From contig NZ_JAZHRV010000001.1 of NCBI RefSeq assembly GCF_036924595.1, positions 3,534,001 through 3,598,000 on the forward strand: DNA of 64,000 nucleotides, in the 5' to 3' direction. The position numbers and the translations under genes were made by a program. The stretch is from Bradyrhizobium algeriense. GTDB lineage: Bacteria; Pseudomonadota; Alphaproteobacteria; Rhizobiales; Xanthobacteraceae. Below the pieces are notes generated by a model. The model saw only the letters and a program-made list of their open reading frames with translations, ran no database searches and had not been told where the DNA came from. This document shows, piece after piece, positions 48,044 through 54,855 of the stretch. Every line of letters begins with the position of its first letter. Position 1 is the stretch's first letter.

Positions 48044-48826
48044 CTAAGTCGCGAACAGCTGAGCGTTGGCGCTGGGCACGTTGTCGAGCTGGAGCTGCTC
48101 CCGCACCATGCTTCTCACAATCTCAATTGTCCTGGCATCGGCAGGAAAGAGCATTTCCAACGCAAGCTCGGCCAACGTCACGTCGTTAGGAGTGCCGAAA
48201 ACGGTCACGGTATTGAGGAACGACACCGTGCCAAGGCGCGTCGCGATACGAAGCGGCGTTGCCAGATGCTGCGTAGCCTCGAAGCCGGCGAGCGGTTCGG
48301 AATTGGGCGGCACGGGATAGGCCGCTATTTCTGCATGCAACCGCTGAATCGCCGGATCCGCCCCCGTCTCGATCTGCTGGCGAAGGACACTCAGTGAATG
48401 CACGCGCCATTGCGCGAAATTCACGATGCGCGGCCCCATTCCGGCTGGATGCAGGATGAGACGCATGGCGTTGACAGGCTTGCGCAGGAGCTCCGCCGAA
48501 CAACCTTCGTAAAGTTGCGGAAGCGCCGAATTCGACAGCACCACGTTCCAGTGCCGATCGACCGCGAACGCCGGATACGGCCTGTGAGCGCTCAGCACAG
48601 TATCAATGGCGCTCTTTGCCGCCTCCAGTTCCTCCAGCGCGCGCTCCTGGAAAGCGGGAGCGAAGCTTGCGGCGAGAAGCAGCTTGTTCTGATCGCGAAG
48701 CGGGAGATCCAGGTGTTCGGCAAGTCGCATGATCATTTCACGGCTGGGCTGCGACTTTCCGGTCTCAAGACACGACAGATGCCTGGTCGAGCTCTCCGCT
48801 GCGTGTGCGAGGTCGGCCTGCGTCAT
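48044..48826 (-). CDS. XRE-family regulator with MmyB-like ligand domain, likely 5'-disrupted
   Basis: A 260-residue regulator: helix-turn-helix (MTQADLAHAAESSTRHLSCLE then GKSQPSREMIMRLAEHL) joined to an MmyB-like C-terminal domain with DRHWNVVLSNSALPQLYEGC and HPAGMGPRIVNFAQWRVHSL. In relatives, about 16 more residues precede the MTQ start (a segment resembling LPFGILLRRWRERRR). These residues are present upstream in frame but are cut off by a TAG at 48872-48874, four codons after an ATG at 48886. As read, helix 1 of the DNA-binding fold is lost. The divergent promoter region carries two palindromes, suggesting it once controlled the neighbouring gene. Confidence 0.75.
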   Translation of the reverse strand: MTQADLAHAAESSTRHLSCLETGKSQPSREMIMRLAEHLDLPLRDQNKLLLAASFAPAFQERALEELEAAKSAIDTVLSAHRPYPAFAVDRHWNVVLSNSALPQLYEGCSAELLRKPVNAMRLILHPAGMGPRIVNFAQWRVHSLSVLRQQIETGADPAIQRLHAEIAAYPVPPNSEPLAGFEATQHLATPLRIATRLGTVSFLNTVTVFGTPNDVTLAELALEMLFPADARTIEIVRSMVREQLQLDNVPSANAQLFAT

Positions 48827-48921
48827 GCGCCGCCGCTCGCGCCAACGCCGAAGCAGGATGCCGAAAGGAAGCTAATAGGCACTCATCGCGCGAATCTAGC
48901 GTCCGGCCCGGCTGTTCTCAA

Positions 48922-48978
48922 TGACCTCAGAGGTCAAGTTGGCTGCGCGGAACCTCCGCTTTTTGACCTCTGGGGTCA
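48922..48978. promoter_or_regulatory. Two 15-base palindromic operators in the divergent promoter
   Basis: TGACCTCAGAGGTCA (48922-48936) and TGACCTCTGGGGTCA (48964-48978) are two near-identical palindromes whose centres are 42 bases apart, four helical turns. They lie between the XRE regulator and the NTF2-like gene, a typical setting for cooperative repressor binding. The binding protein is probably the XRE regulator or its intact relative. Confidence 0.7.
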
Positions 48979-49058
48979 TCGATTTCGGACGACGCTCAAG
49001 CGAATGCTGATGCGGGGCTTTGGTTCGAACTTGAGACCGCGAAACTTCGAGGTGGAAC

Positions 49059-49526
49059 ATGCCCAGGATTGATCACTACCTGCTCGCACTTCTGATGAGC
49101 GCAGTGCTTGCGATCCCTGCCCTCGCTCAGGACGCCAGATCGCCAATTGGAGAAAAATCAATGCTCGACCCACAGACGCTGGCCGATCGATACGTTGCCG
49201 TATGGAATGAAGCCGACGAGAAACGCAGGCGGGATGCCATATCGGCGCTTTGGGTGCCAAACGGCGAGCACTTCGTCGAAGGCCGGCAGGCCCGAGGCTA
49301 TGAGGAGTTGGAGAAGCGGGTCCGGGGATCACACGAAAAGAACGTCAGGGATAACGGCAACAGATTTCGCGCAGCGCCCGGCGCTCGCCGCCTGCACAAT
49401 GTCATCACGTTCCATTGGGAGATGCTGCCCGCCAACGGTGACACCGTCCTGGTCAGGGGGTTGGAGTTTCTGATCATCGACGGCGAAGGCCGGATCCTCG
49501 TCGATTATCAGTTCTTCCCGGCTTAG
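49059..49526 (+). CDS. Secreted NTF2/SnoaL-like protein
   Basis: A 155-residue protein with a signal peptide (HYLLALLMSAVLAIPALAQ, cleavage near AQ-DA) and an NTF2-like fold. Markers are LADRYVAVWNEADEKRRRDA, the LWVPNGEHFVEG strand and NVITFHWEMLPANGD. SnoaL-like domains often bind or isomerise small ligands, but no function is known here. GAGGTGG precedes the ATG. It faces the XRE regulator and its operators. Confidence 0.8.
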   Translation: MPRIDHYLLALLMSAVLAIPALAQDARSPIGEKSMLDPQTLADRYVAVWNEADEKRRRDAISALWVPNGEHFVEGRQARGYEELEKRVRGSHEKNVRDNGNRFRAAPGARRLHNVITFHWEMLPANGDTVLVRGLEFLIIDGEGRILVDYQFFPA

Positions 49527-49590
49527 GGCATGATCCGGAAAAGCCAGAGCGGGATGACGATTCGAAGAAAGATCATCCCGCTCCGGCCGG
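49526..49590. repeat. GGGCATGATCCGGAAAAG-type repeat with hairpin
   Basis: It starts with GGGCATGATCCGGAAAAG, as in the repeat at 11862. A ten-base inverted repeat AGCGGGATGA / TCATCCCGCT (49548-49582) forms a hairpin. It follows the NTF2-like gene directly and could act as a stop signal for it. Confidence 0.65.
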
Positions 49591-49621
49591 ACACATTCCG
49601 CTCCCAGATGCCAACCGGATC

Positions 49622-50119
49622 ATGACCATCCGCCCCATCGTTCGTTACCCCGACCCTCGGCTTGCGCTCCCGGCGCAGCCCGTCACCGTGTTTGACGGCG
49701 CGCTGCGCGACCTTGCGAGCGACCTCCTGGAGACCATGCACGCCGCGCCGGGGATCGGGATCACCGCGCCGCACATCGGCATCCCCCTGCGGCTCGTGGT
49801 GCTCGACCTCGACGCAACCGAGGGCGCGCGGACCTATGTCAATCCGGAGATCATCTGGGCATCGTCAGAGACGATCCTGCACCGGGAAGGCAGCGTCTCG
49901 ATGCCAGGGGTCAACGACGAGGTAAGTCGTCATGCGCGGGTCCGGATCAGCTATCAGGACGTCCACGGCAACCTGCAGACCGAGGAATCGGACGGGCTGC
50001 GCGCGGTCTGCCACCAGCACGAGATCGATCAGCTCAACGGCCTGTTCTGGATCAGACGGCTGTCCCGCCTCAGGCGCGAGCGGCTGATCAAGCGTTTTGA
50101 AAAGATGTCGCGCAGTTGA
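49622..50119 (+). CDS. Peptide-deformylase-like protein with altered active site
   Basis: A 165-residue protein with the PDF fold: YPDPRLALPAQPV at the N-terminus, motif 1 as GIGITAPHIGIP (usual GIGLAAPQ), motif 2 as EGSVSMPG (usual EGCLS) and motif 3 as HQHEIDQLNG (usual HExDH). The metal ligand Cys is Ser, and the second His of HExxH is Gln, so two of three metal ligands are missing. Normal deformylase activity is therefore unlikely, although the Glu of motif 3 is kept. It may be a binding or regulatory paralogue; another def gene elsewhere would do the essential work. Confidence 0.85.
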   Translation: MTIRPIVRYPDPRLALPAQPVTVFDGALRDLASDLLETMHAAPGIGITAPHIGIPLRLVVLDLDATEGARTYVNPEIIWASSETILHREGSVSMPGVNDEVSRHARVRISYQDVHGNLQTEESDGLRAVCHQHEIDQLNGLFWIRRLSRLRRERLIKRFEKMSRS

Positions 50120-50136
50120 GATGAATGCGCCCCTCC

Positions 50137-50165
50137 GTTAAGATTACGTCTTAACTAATAATTAA
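50137..50165 (+). promoter_or_regulatory. Candidate CtrA binding site plus inverted repeat
   Basis: GTTAAGA-TTACG-TCTTAAC is an inverted repeat (50137-50155). It overlaps TTAA-CTAATAA-TTAA (50151-50165), a perfect match to the CtrA consensus TTAA-N7-TTAA. The site lies about 80 bases upstream of the His-rich small secreted protein. CtrA control is inferred. Confidence 0.4.
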
Positions 50166-50243
50166 TTATGCCTTTGCGGGCACAAAAGGCTCGGCTTAGC
50201 GTCTTAGGAATGCTGCTCAGTAACCTACCAACGGGTGAGTGCC

Positions 50244-50585
50244 ATGACCTATAGAACGACGTTTATCGCGTCCCTCGGTGTAGTCGCGCTTGTCCTTGCC
50301 GCGAGCGAGGCATTTGCCGATCCGGGCGTAGCGCGCGGTGCAGGTGCAGGGATTGCTCCGGCGCGCCCGGGTTTCCCGTCATTCCCCCGATCGATGCATC
50401 ATCACCATCACCGGGGCGGCGGCTTATGGGCGGGAGGCCCGGGGGTCTTCTATGGTCTAGCACCTGATACGGTCGACGAACCGGTGGTCGTGGCTCCGCC
50501 GCTAAAGCAATCAGACGACCTCCGTTACACGTGCGTGTATGATATTCCCTGGGATTACGTGCATCGTTGTCCGCAGTTTCGGTAG
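50244..50585 (+). CDS. Small secreted His-rich protein
   Basis: A 113-residue protein with a signal peptide (TTFIASLGVVALVLAASEAFA) and a compositionally unusual mature part: Gly/Pro-rich with a run of five His (MHHHHHRGGG) and a C-terminal tail with two Cys (TCVYDIPWDYVHRCPQF). I do not recognise a family. The His run could bind a metal ion. The GTG at 50235 is another start three codons earlier. Confidence 0.65.
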   Translation: MTYRTTFIASLGVVALVLAASEAFADPGVARGAGAGIAPARPGFPSFPRSMHHHHHRGGGLWAGGPGVFYGLAPDTVDEPVVVAPPLKQSDDLRYTCVYDIPWDYVHRCPQFR

Positions 50586-50608
50586 TAATTTTCGGAACAT
50601 GGTGTGCC

Positions 50609-51337
50609 CTACGAGCTGGGCCCGACCTTGCGGCCCGAAACGCCCGTCGCACAGCCGAAGAAGTATTTTGAGAACTCCACCTCAAGCCCGTGGCTGCGCA
50701 ACGTAGCCGCGATCCCAGCGGCGTTGCCGAAATTGGTGCTGTAGGTACCGATCATCGCAAAATCCTGTGCGCCGCGAAGCAGGATGCGCTCGATGAGCGG
50801 CAGAACCACCTTGAGATGAAGCAGGTACAGCGGACGAAGCCACCAGCCCTTGGGATCCGACGCCTCGATCATGGAAAAGACGCCGCCGGGTTTGAGCACA
50901 CGCGCGATCAGGGCGGCGAGCCGCGCATGCTGCTCGGGATTGAATGTCTTCAGCCCGAACGTGGAGATGACGAAGTCCGCGCTCTCCGACGGCAGGTCGC
51001 TTGCCAGCACGTCATCCTCGATGAATTCGATCCGGTGGGCGCGGTGGGCGTGAAGCCGCTCCATGGCGCGGCGATGCATGCCGGAGGAGATATCGACGAC
51101 GGTGATTGATCCAATATCGTCAAAGCGCTTCAACAGATGCGGCCAGACCTCGCCGGTCCCCGCCATCAGATCATAGCCGCGCGCGCCGCCGGCCCCAGGC
51201 GACGGCATCGCCGCCACGCATTGCTGCCGCCAGCGCTCGGTGAAACCGAACGAGCAGATCAGGCTGAAGGTGATGTACCGATCCGAACAGCGATCGAAGA
51301 CGGTCTTTACGAATTGCGGGTCGTAGATGTCGGTCAT
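50609..51337 (-). CDS. Class I SAM-dependent methyltransferase (UbiE-like)
   Basis: A 242-residue methyltransferase with the SAM motif GYDLMAGTGEVWPHLL, acidic loop ITVVDISSGMHRRAM, FIEDDVLASDLPSESADFVISTFGLKTFN and ARVLKPGGVFSMIEASDP, as in the UbiE/MenG and phospholipid methyltransferase group. The C-terminal part contains hydrophobic stretches (LYLLHLKVVLPLIERILL). The substrate is unknown; lipids are possible. The ATG at 51337 fits the family better than a longer start. The amidase gene lies 40 bases upstream. Confidence 0.85.
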   Translation of the reverse strand: MTDIYDPQFVKTVFDRCSDRYITFSLICSFGFTERWRQQCVAAMPSPGAGGARGYDLMAGTGEVWPHLLKRFDDIGSITVVDISSGMHRRAMERLHAHRAHRIEFIEDDVLASDLPSESADFVISTFGLKTFNPEQHARLAALIARVLKPGGVFSMIEASDPKGWWLRPLYLLHLKVVLPLIERILLRGAQDFAMIGTYSTNFGNAAGIAATLRSHGLEVEFSKYFFGCATGVSGRKVGPSS

Positions 51338-51377
51338 TCCGCTGCCTATGCCCCCCACTGCCATTCGGTTATCCGGG

Positions 51378-52799
51378 CTATTGTTTGTCCTTGCGAGGAA
51401 GACCGCCCGCTGCAAGGCTCGGCCGCGCGCCGGTGGCGCAGGCCTGCTCGACGCAGCGGCTGGCGCGGAGGATGTTCTGCTCGCTGAACATCGGCCCCAC
51501 GATCTGCAACCCGATCGGCAGCCCCTCGACAAAACCGCAGGGCACCGAGGCGGCAGGCTGGCGGGTGAGATTGAACGGCCATGTCAGCGGCGTCCAGTCG
51601 AACCATTGGGGAAAGCGCGTGGCGTCGGGCGTGTCGACGCCGGCCGCGAAAGCGGTGATGGGAATGGTCGGCGTCAGCAGCAGATCATAGTCCCCGTGAA
51701 ACAATTGCATCTTCTGGCTCAGCACGCGCATCTCGGCATAGGCCGCCTGCAATTGGATCGCGGAAATATTCTGGGCTGATATGACCAGCCGCAGCAGGCC
51801 CGGATCGAGCGCCACCAGTTGCGCGCCATCGAAATCACGCACCAATGCGGCATGCGATGCGCCCCAGATCACTTCCAACGTATGCTGCGCACCGGAAAGA
51901 TCGAGAGCAACACGCTGCACGTCAGCGCCAGCCTTCACCAGCGCATCGATGGCCGGCTGCATGCCGGCCACGACGGCAGAATCGGCGACCGGGAAGCCGA
52001 GATCGGGCGACCATGCGATCCGCATCCCCGCCACCCCGTCGTCGAGGCCATCGAGATAATCGATGCCGCGATAGGGAATGGCGAAGGAATCGCGCACGTC
52101 CGGCCGCGTCAGCACGTTCAACATCAGAGCGCTGTCAGCGACATCGCGCGACAGGCCGCCATAGACCGCGAGCGTACCCATCGGTCCCGGAAAATTCGGC
52201 ACCACGCCGTAGCTCGGCTTCAATCCGAACACGCCGCTGAACGCCGCCGGGATGCGGATCGAGCCACCGCCATCGCCGCCGGTGGCCAGCGGCACAACGC
52301 CTGCCGCCACCAATGCGGCCGAACCGCCGCTGGAGCCGCCGGGCGTGCGGGAAACATCCCAGGGATTACGCGTGATGCCGGTCAGCGGGCCATGCGTGAT
52401 GCCCTTCCATCCGAATTCGGGCGTAGATGTCTTGCAGAAGAACACCGCGCCGGCCTCGCGCAGGCGGGCGACACCGGGCGTATCCTCCGTGCTCGGCACA
52501 GCTGGCGTCGCGTGCGAGCCGATGCGCGTCGGCCAGCCCGCGACATGCGCTGTATCCTTGATCGCGACAGGCACGCCGTCGAGCGGCCCGAGCGGCGCAC
52601 CGCTGTGCCAACGTTCCGCCGACTCTGCGGCCAGACGCCGCCCCTGCGCTTCATCCAGCAGGCAGATGGCATTGAGAGCCGGATTGACCGTGTGCAGGTG
52701 CGCGAGAGTAGCTTCCAGCACATCGATCGGCGACAACTCGCCCTTGGCGAAGCGCCGCGCCATCTCGCGGGCGGAAAGCCAGTTCAACTCGTCAGACAC
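51378..52799 (-). CDS. Amidase-signature family hydrolase
   Basis: A 473-residue amidase. The catalytic Ser-cisSer-Lys triad can be traced: Lys in VPVAIKDTAHVAGWPT, and the Gly/Ser-rich signature TPGGSSGGSAALVAAGVVPL followed by GDGGGSIRIPAAFSG. It could hydrolyse small amides or peptides; GatA is unlikely because GatB/C are not nearby. I use the GTG at 52799, which puts the family start (LNWLSAREMARRFAKGELS) near the N-terminus; the longer ATG frame adds unlike sequence. Confidence 0.9.
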   Translation of the reverse strand: MSDELNWLSAREMARRFAKGELSPIDVLEATLAHLHTVNPALNAICLLDEAQGRRLAAESAERWHSGAPLGPLDGVPVAIKDTAHVAGWPTRIGSHATPAVPSTEDTPGVARLREAGAVFFCKTSTPEFGWKGITHGPLTGITRNPWDVSRTPGGSSGGSAALVAAGVVPLATGGDGGGSIRIPAAFSGVFGLKPSYGVVPNFPGPMGTLAVYGGLSRDVADSALMLNVLTRPDVRDSFAIPYRGIDYLDGLDDGVAGMRIAWSPDLGFPVADSAVVAGMQPAIDALVKAGADVQRVALDLSGAQHTLEVIWGASHAALVRDFDGAQLVALDPGLLRLVISAQNISAIQLQAAYAEMRVLSQKMQLFHGDYDLLLTPTIPITAFAAGVDTPDATRFPQWFDWTPLTWPFNLTRQPAASVPCGFVEGLPIGLQIVGPMFSEQNILRASRCVEQACATGARPSLAAGGLPRKDKQ

Positions 52800-52922
52800 G
52801 CGGCGCGATCCAGGATGTGATGAAGCCTTCGAACATTCCGTCGAACATGCCACGACAGACAGCGGGCTGCAGCCCCTCGATCAGAATGGCAGGTCTGCCG
52901 CACCGCTCGTGCGCAATCTGAC

Positions 52923-53285
52923 CTAAGCTCTCTTCCCAGTACGTTTGGTCATTGGTGCGTTACGCCGCTCCCGTTTGCCTCGCGCGATCTCGGTCGCCAG
53001 CGCGTCGAGCTTCGGTTCCCAGAAGCTCCTGAACTGACCGATCCATGCATCCACCGCCTGAAGCCCCGCAGCATCCACCGAATAAAGCCGTCTTTGCGCG
53101 TCCGCCCGGACCCGTGCAAAGCCGCTCTCGCGCAGCACCTTGAGATGCTGCGACACGGCGGCCTGCGTGATCCCGAACTCGGCTCCGATCGCCTCTACTA
53201 CTTCACCGGACGCCATTTCCCGAGGGCCCAGCAGCTCGAGGATGCGACGGCGCACCGGATCGGAAAGGACTTCGAAGACGTGCAT
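52923..53285 (-). CDS. ArsR-family transcriptional regulator
   Basis: A 120-residue ArsR-type winged helix regulator: VLSDPVRRRILELLGPREMA, FGITQAAVSQHLKVLRESGF and ARVRADAQRRLYSVD. No Cys metal-binding pattern is seen, so it belongs to the metal-independent group often paired with an AHSA1 (SRPBCC) gene. The start overlaps the stop of that gene by one base (TGATG), so the two are cotranslated. It likely controls its own operon. Confidence 0.92.
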   Translation of the reverse strand: MHVFEVLSDPVRRRILELLGPREMASGEVVEAIGAEFGITQAAVSQHLKVLRESGFARVRADAQRRLYSVDAAGLQAVDAWIGQFRSFWEPKLDALATEIARGKRERRNAPMTKRTGKRA

Positions 53286-53947
53286 CAGCTTCCTGTGCCC
53301 GGGTGCGCCATATCAAGCGGAATCTCGCCGCGATAGAAAGCGATGGTCCGGTCTGACCGCTCTTTTGCCGAGGCCGGATCTACTCCGCTCGCGACATGCG
53401 CTGCGCGCCAAAACTCACCGCTTTGAGTCATGAACTCCTTGCCGTCTGGAGAGCCCATCCATGCCTCGGCGGTCTCATGGTCGACGGATGCCCCCGTCGC
53501 AAGATACCGCTCAAGCCCCGCAAGGGCGAGGTCCCAACCTATCCCCACAGCGCCTGGACCGAACTGATTCCAATGATCCTCGATGATCGCGGTGTGCTCC
53601 AGCGTCAGCCGCGCCTTGTCGCGCTCTGCCGCCAGACTGACGTCGATCCAGCTCGTCGCACCGCCGAATTCCCACGTCGCTGCAAAATGATCAGGCGGTG
53701 TACACGCCGTGATGGTCCCGCCCGCATTCCCCTTGAGCTGGTACTTTCCGCCCAACTGGAGGTCTCCCTCGACCGGCAAAAACCATCGCGGAATGCGTTC
53801 CTTGCTGGTCAATGCGTCCCAGAGGTCATCGACATCAGTGTCGTAAAGCCGTGTCAGCGTCACCGCGCTCGCGGCCTTCCCGTCCTTCTCGAAATTGCGC
53901 ACTGAGCGCGTGACAAGCCCCAATACCCTGGCGACGTCGATCTCCAT
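53285..53947 (-). CDS. SRPBCC/AHSA1-family protein
   Basis: A 220-residue START-like (SRPBCC, AHSA1) protein: SAVTLTRLYDTDVDDLWDAL, then ERIPRWFLPVEGDLQLGGKY and TWEFGGATSWIDVSL, with the typical hydrophobic cavity strands. Such proteins bind small hydrophobic ligands. A Trp-rich C-terminal part (EFWRAAHVASGVD) follows. It is the first gene of the two-gene unit with the ArsR regulator. Confidence 0.85.
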   Translation of the reverse strand: MEIDVARVLGLVTRSVRNFEKDGKAASAVTLTRLYDTDVDDLWDALTSKERIPRWFLPVEGDLQLGGKYQLKGNAGGTITACTPPDHFAATWEFGGATSWIDVSLAAERDKARLTLEHTAIIEDHWNQFGPGAVGIGWDLALAGLERYLATGASVDHETAEAWMGSPDGKEFMTQSGEFWRAAHVASGVDPASAKERSDRTIAFYRGEIPLDMAHPGTGS

Positions 53948-54031
53948 TCGGTCCTCCTTGTACTTTTCGGGCGATGAATACCGGCTTTAGCTTATATAAG
54001 TCAAGACCCTTAATACAGTCGAACATGCAAC

Positions 54032-54090
54032 CGGTTGACAACCTTCGCCTCGTTGATGATGCGCGTTGCAGTCTCGCGAGGATTTTGCGT
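54032..54090 (-). pseudogene. guaA: guaA 3'-end remnant, copy A
   Basis: On the minus strand this stretch reads [15 protein letters not shown], the conserved end region of GMP synthase ([16 protein letters not shown]). It is similar at the DNA level to the fragment near 57190. The rest of the guaA tail is replaced by unrelated sequence, and a GTCATTGCGAG repeat abuts its other end. See the findings for the interpretation as an insertion scar. Confidence 0.65.
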
Positions 54091-54091
54091 C

Positions 54092-54170
54092 GTCATTGCG
54101 AGCGAAGCGAAGCAATCCATCTTTCCGCGTATGAGGTGACAATGGATTGCTTCGCTGCGCTCGCAATGAC
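54092..54170. repeat. Palindromic repeat, GTCATTGCGAG family, copy 5
   Basis: It begins GTCATTGCGAGCGAAGCGAA and ends with GCTGCGCTCGCAATGAC, a near-perfect palindrome. Its left side touches the guaA remnant. Confidence 0.9.
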
Positions 54171-54247
54171 GGGGATATGGTTCCGCGATCTCGCGGCGTA
54201 TCTCGCCCGAGCTTTGCATCTTCTTTTGCCCTCCTCTTGTTCAGAGG

Positions 54248-54351
54248 GCGCAGGGAAGACCGGGTGCTTGCTGCACCCGCGGTCTCGTGTGCAAAAAGAA
54301 CACGCACACGAGCATACAGGTACAGGCGGAGCATCCCGGCCTTCCCTGCGC
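54248..54351. repeat. Inverted-repeat element (GCGCAGGGAAG family)
   Basis: GCGCAGGGAAGACCGGG (54248-54264) and CCCGGCCTTCCCTGCGC (54335-54351) are 17-base arms with one mismatch. Between them lies GCACCCGCGGTCTCGTGTGC and flanking repeats. I recall this sequence as a common Bradyrhizobium repeat. The neighbouring DNA up to about 54540 may belong to the same element; it contains an ORF I do not trust. Confidence 0.7.
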
Positions 54352-54657
54352 AGTGGCTTTACGGCTTACTTCGTGCTCTTCCCGGAGAACGGCTCTTTTG
54401 CCTCCGTCATCGGCGGGACACCGCGCTCGATCCGATAGGATCGATGCGCAACCGCCAACTTAGCGCCAGCACCGCGACGCCCGAACCACACGACTTCGCC
54501 GTACGCGCCCCTCATCCGCCGTGAGACGGGCGGAGTTATGCGACTGATTTGGGTGAGAACGAAGCAGTATATTTTTGATTCCTGGCCTTGACACAATTTC
54601 GGAAAATCAGAATTAATTGCCCATCGTGCCCATTAGTCGCATGCGAAAACTCTTATT

Positions 54658-54725
54658 CGTCATTGCGGACGAAGCGAAGCAATCCACAGCGCCCTTGCCG
54701 AAGCGGAGGTCGATTGCTTGTCGGC
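54658..54725. repeat. Degenerate partial copy of the GTCATTGCGAG repeat
   Basis: It reads CGTCATTGCGGACGAAGCGA then AGCAATCCAC, but the right arm is incomplete (GATTGCTTGTCGGC). It lies just before the O-antigen-ligase cluster. Confidence 0.7.
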
Positions 54726-54759
54726 AGGAACAAAACGCAGCTTCGGGGATAGTCTTCGG

Positions 54760-54855
54760 CTAGTTTGGTGCAATTCCGAGGATGTAGGCAAGGAGCGCGA
54801 TGTGGATCGCCAGCCAGATGCGCGGGTGCCGCTCCTGGAACGACAGGCGTCTCAT
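54760..54855 (-). CDS. 31-residue membrane protein coupled to the O-antigen ligase
   Basis: A short ORF whose ATG overlaps the stop codon of the preceding ligase gene by four bases (ATGA). The product MRRLSFQERHPRIWLAIHIAL continues with LAYILGIAPN, giving a basic N-terminus and one membrane helix. I do not recognise it. The overlap supports translation by coupling; it is shorter than most annotated genes and could easily be missed. Confidence 0.45.
   Translation of the reverse strand: MRRLSFQERHPRIWLAIHIALLAYILGIAPN

Noticed and set aside
54366..54596. 76-codon ORF on the minus strand between repeats
   Set aside because: It lies in repeat-derived DNA, has no family match and its start is not supported.
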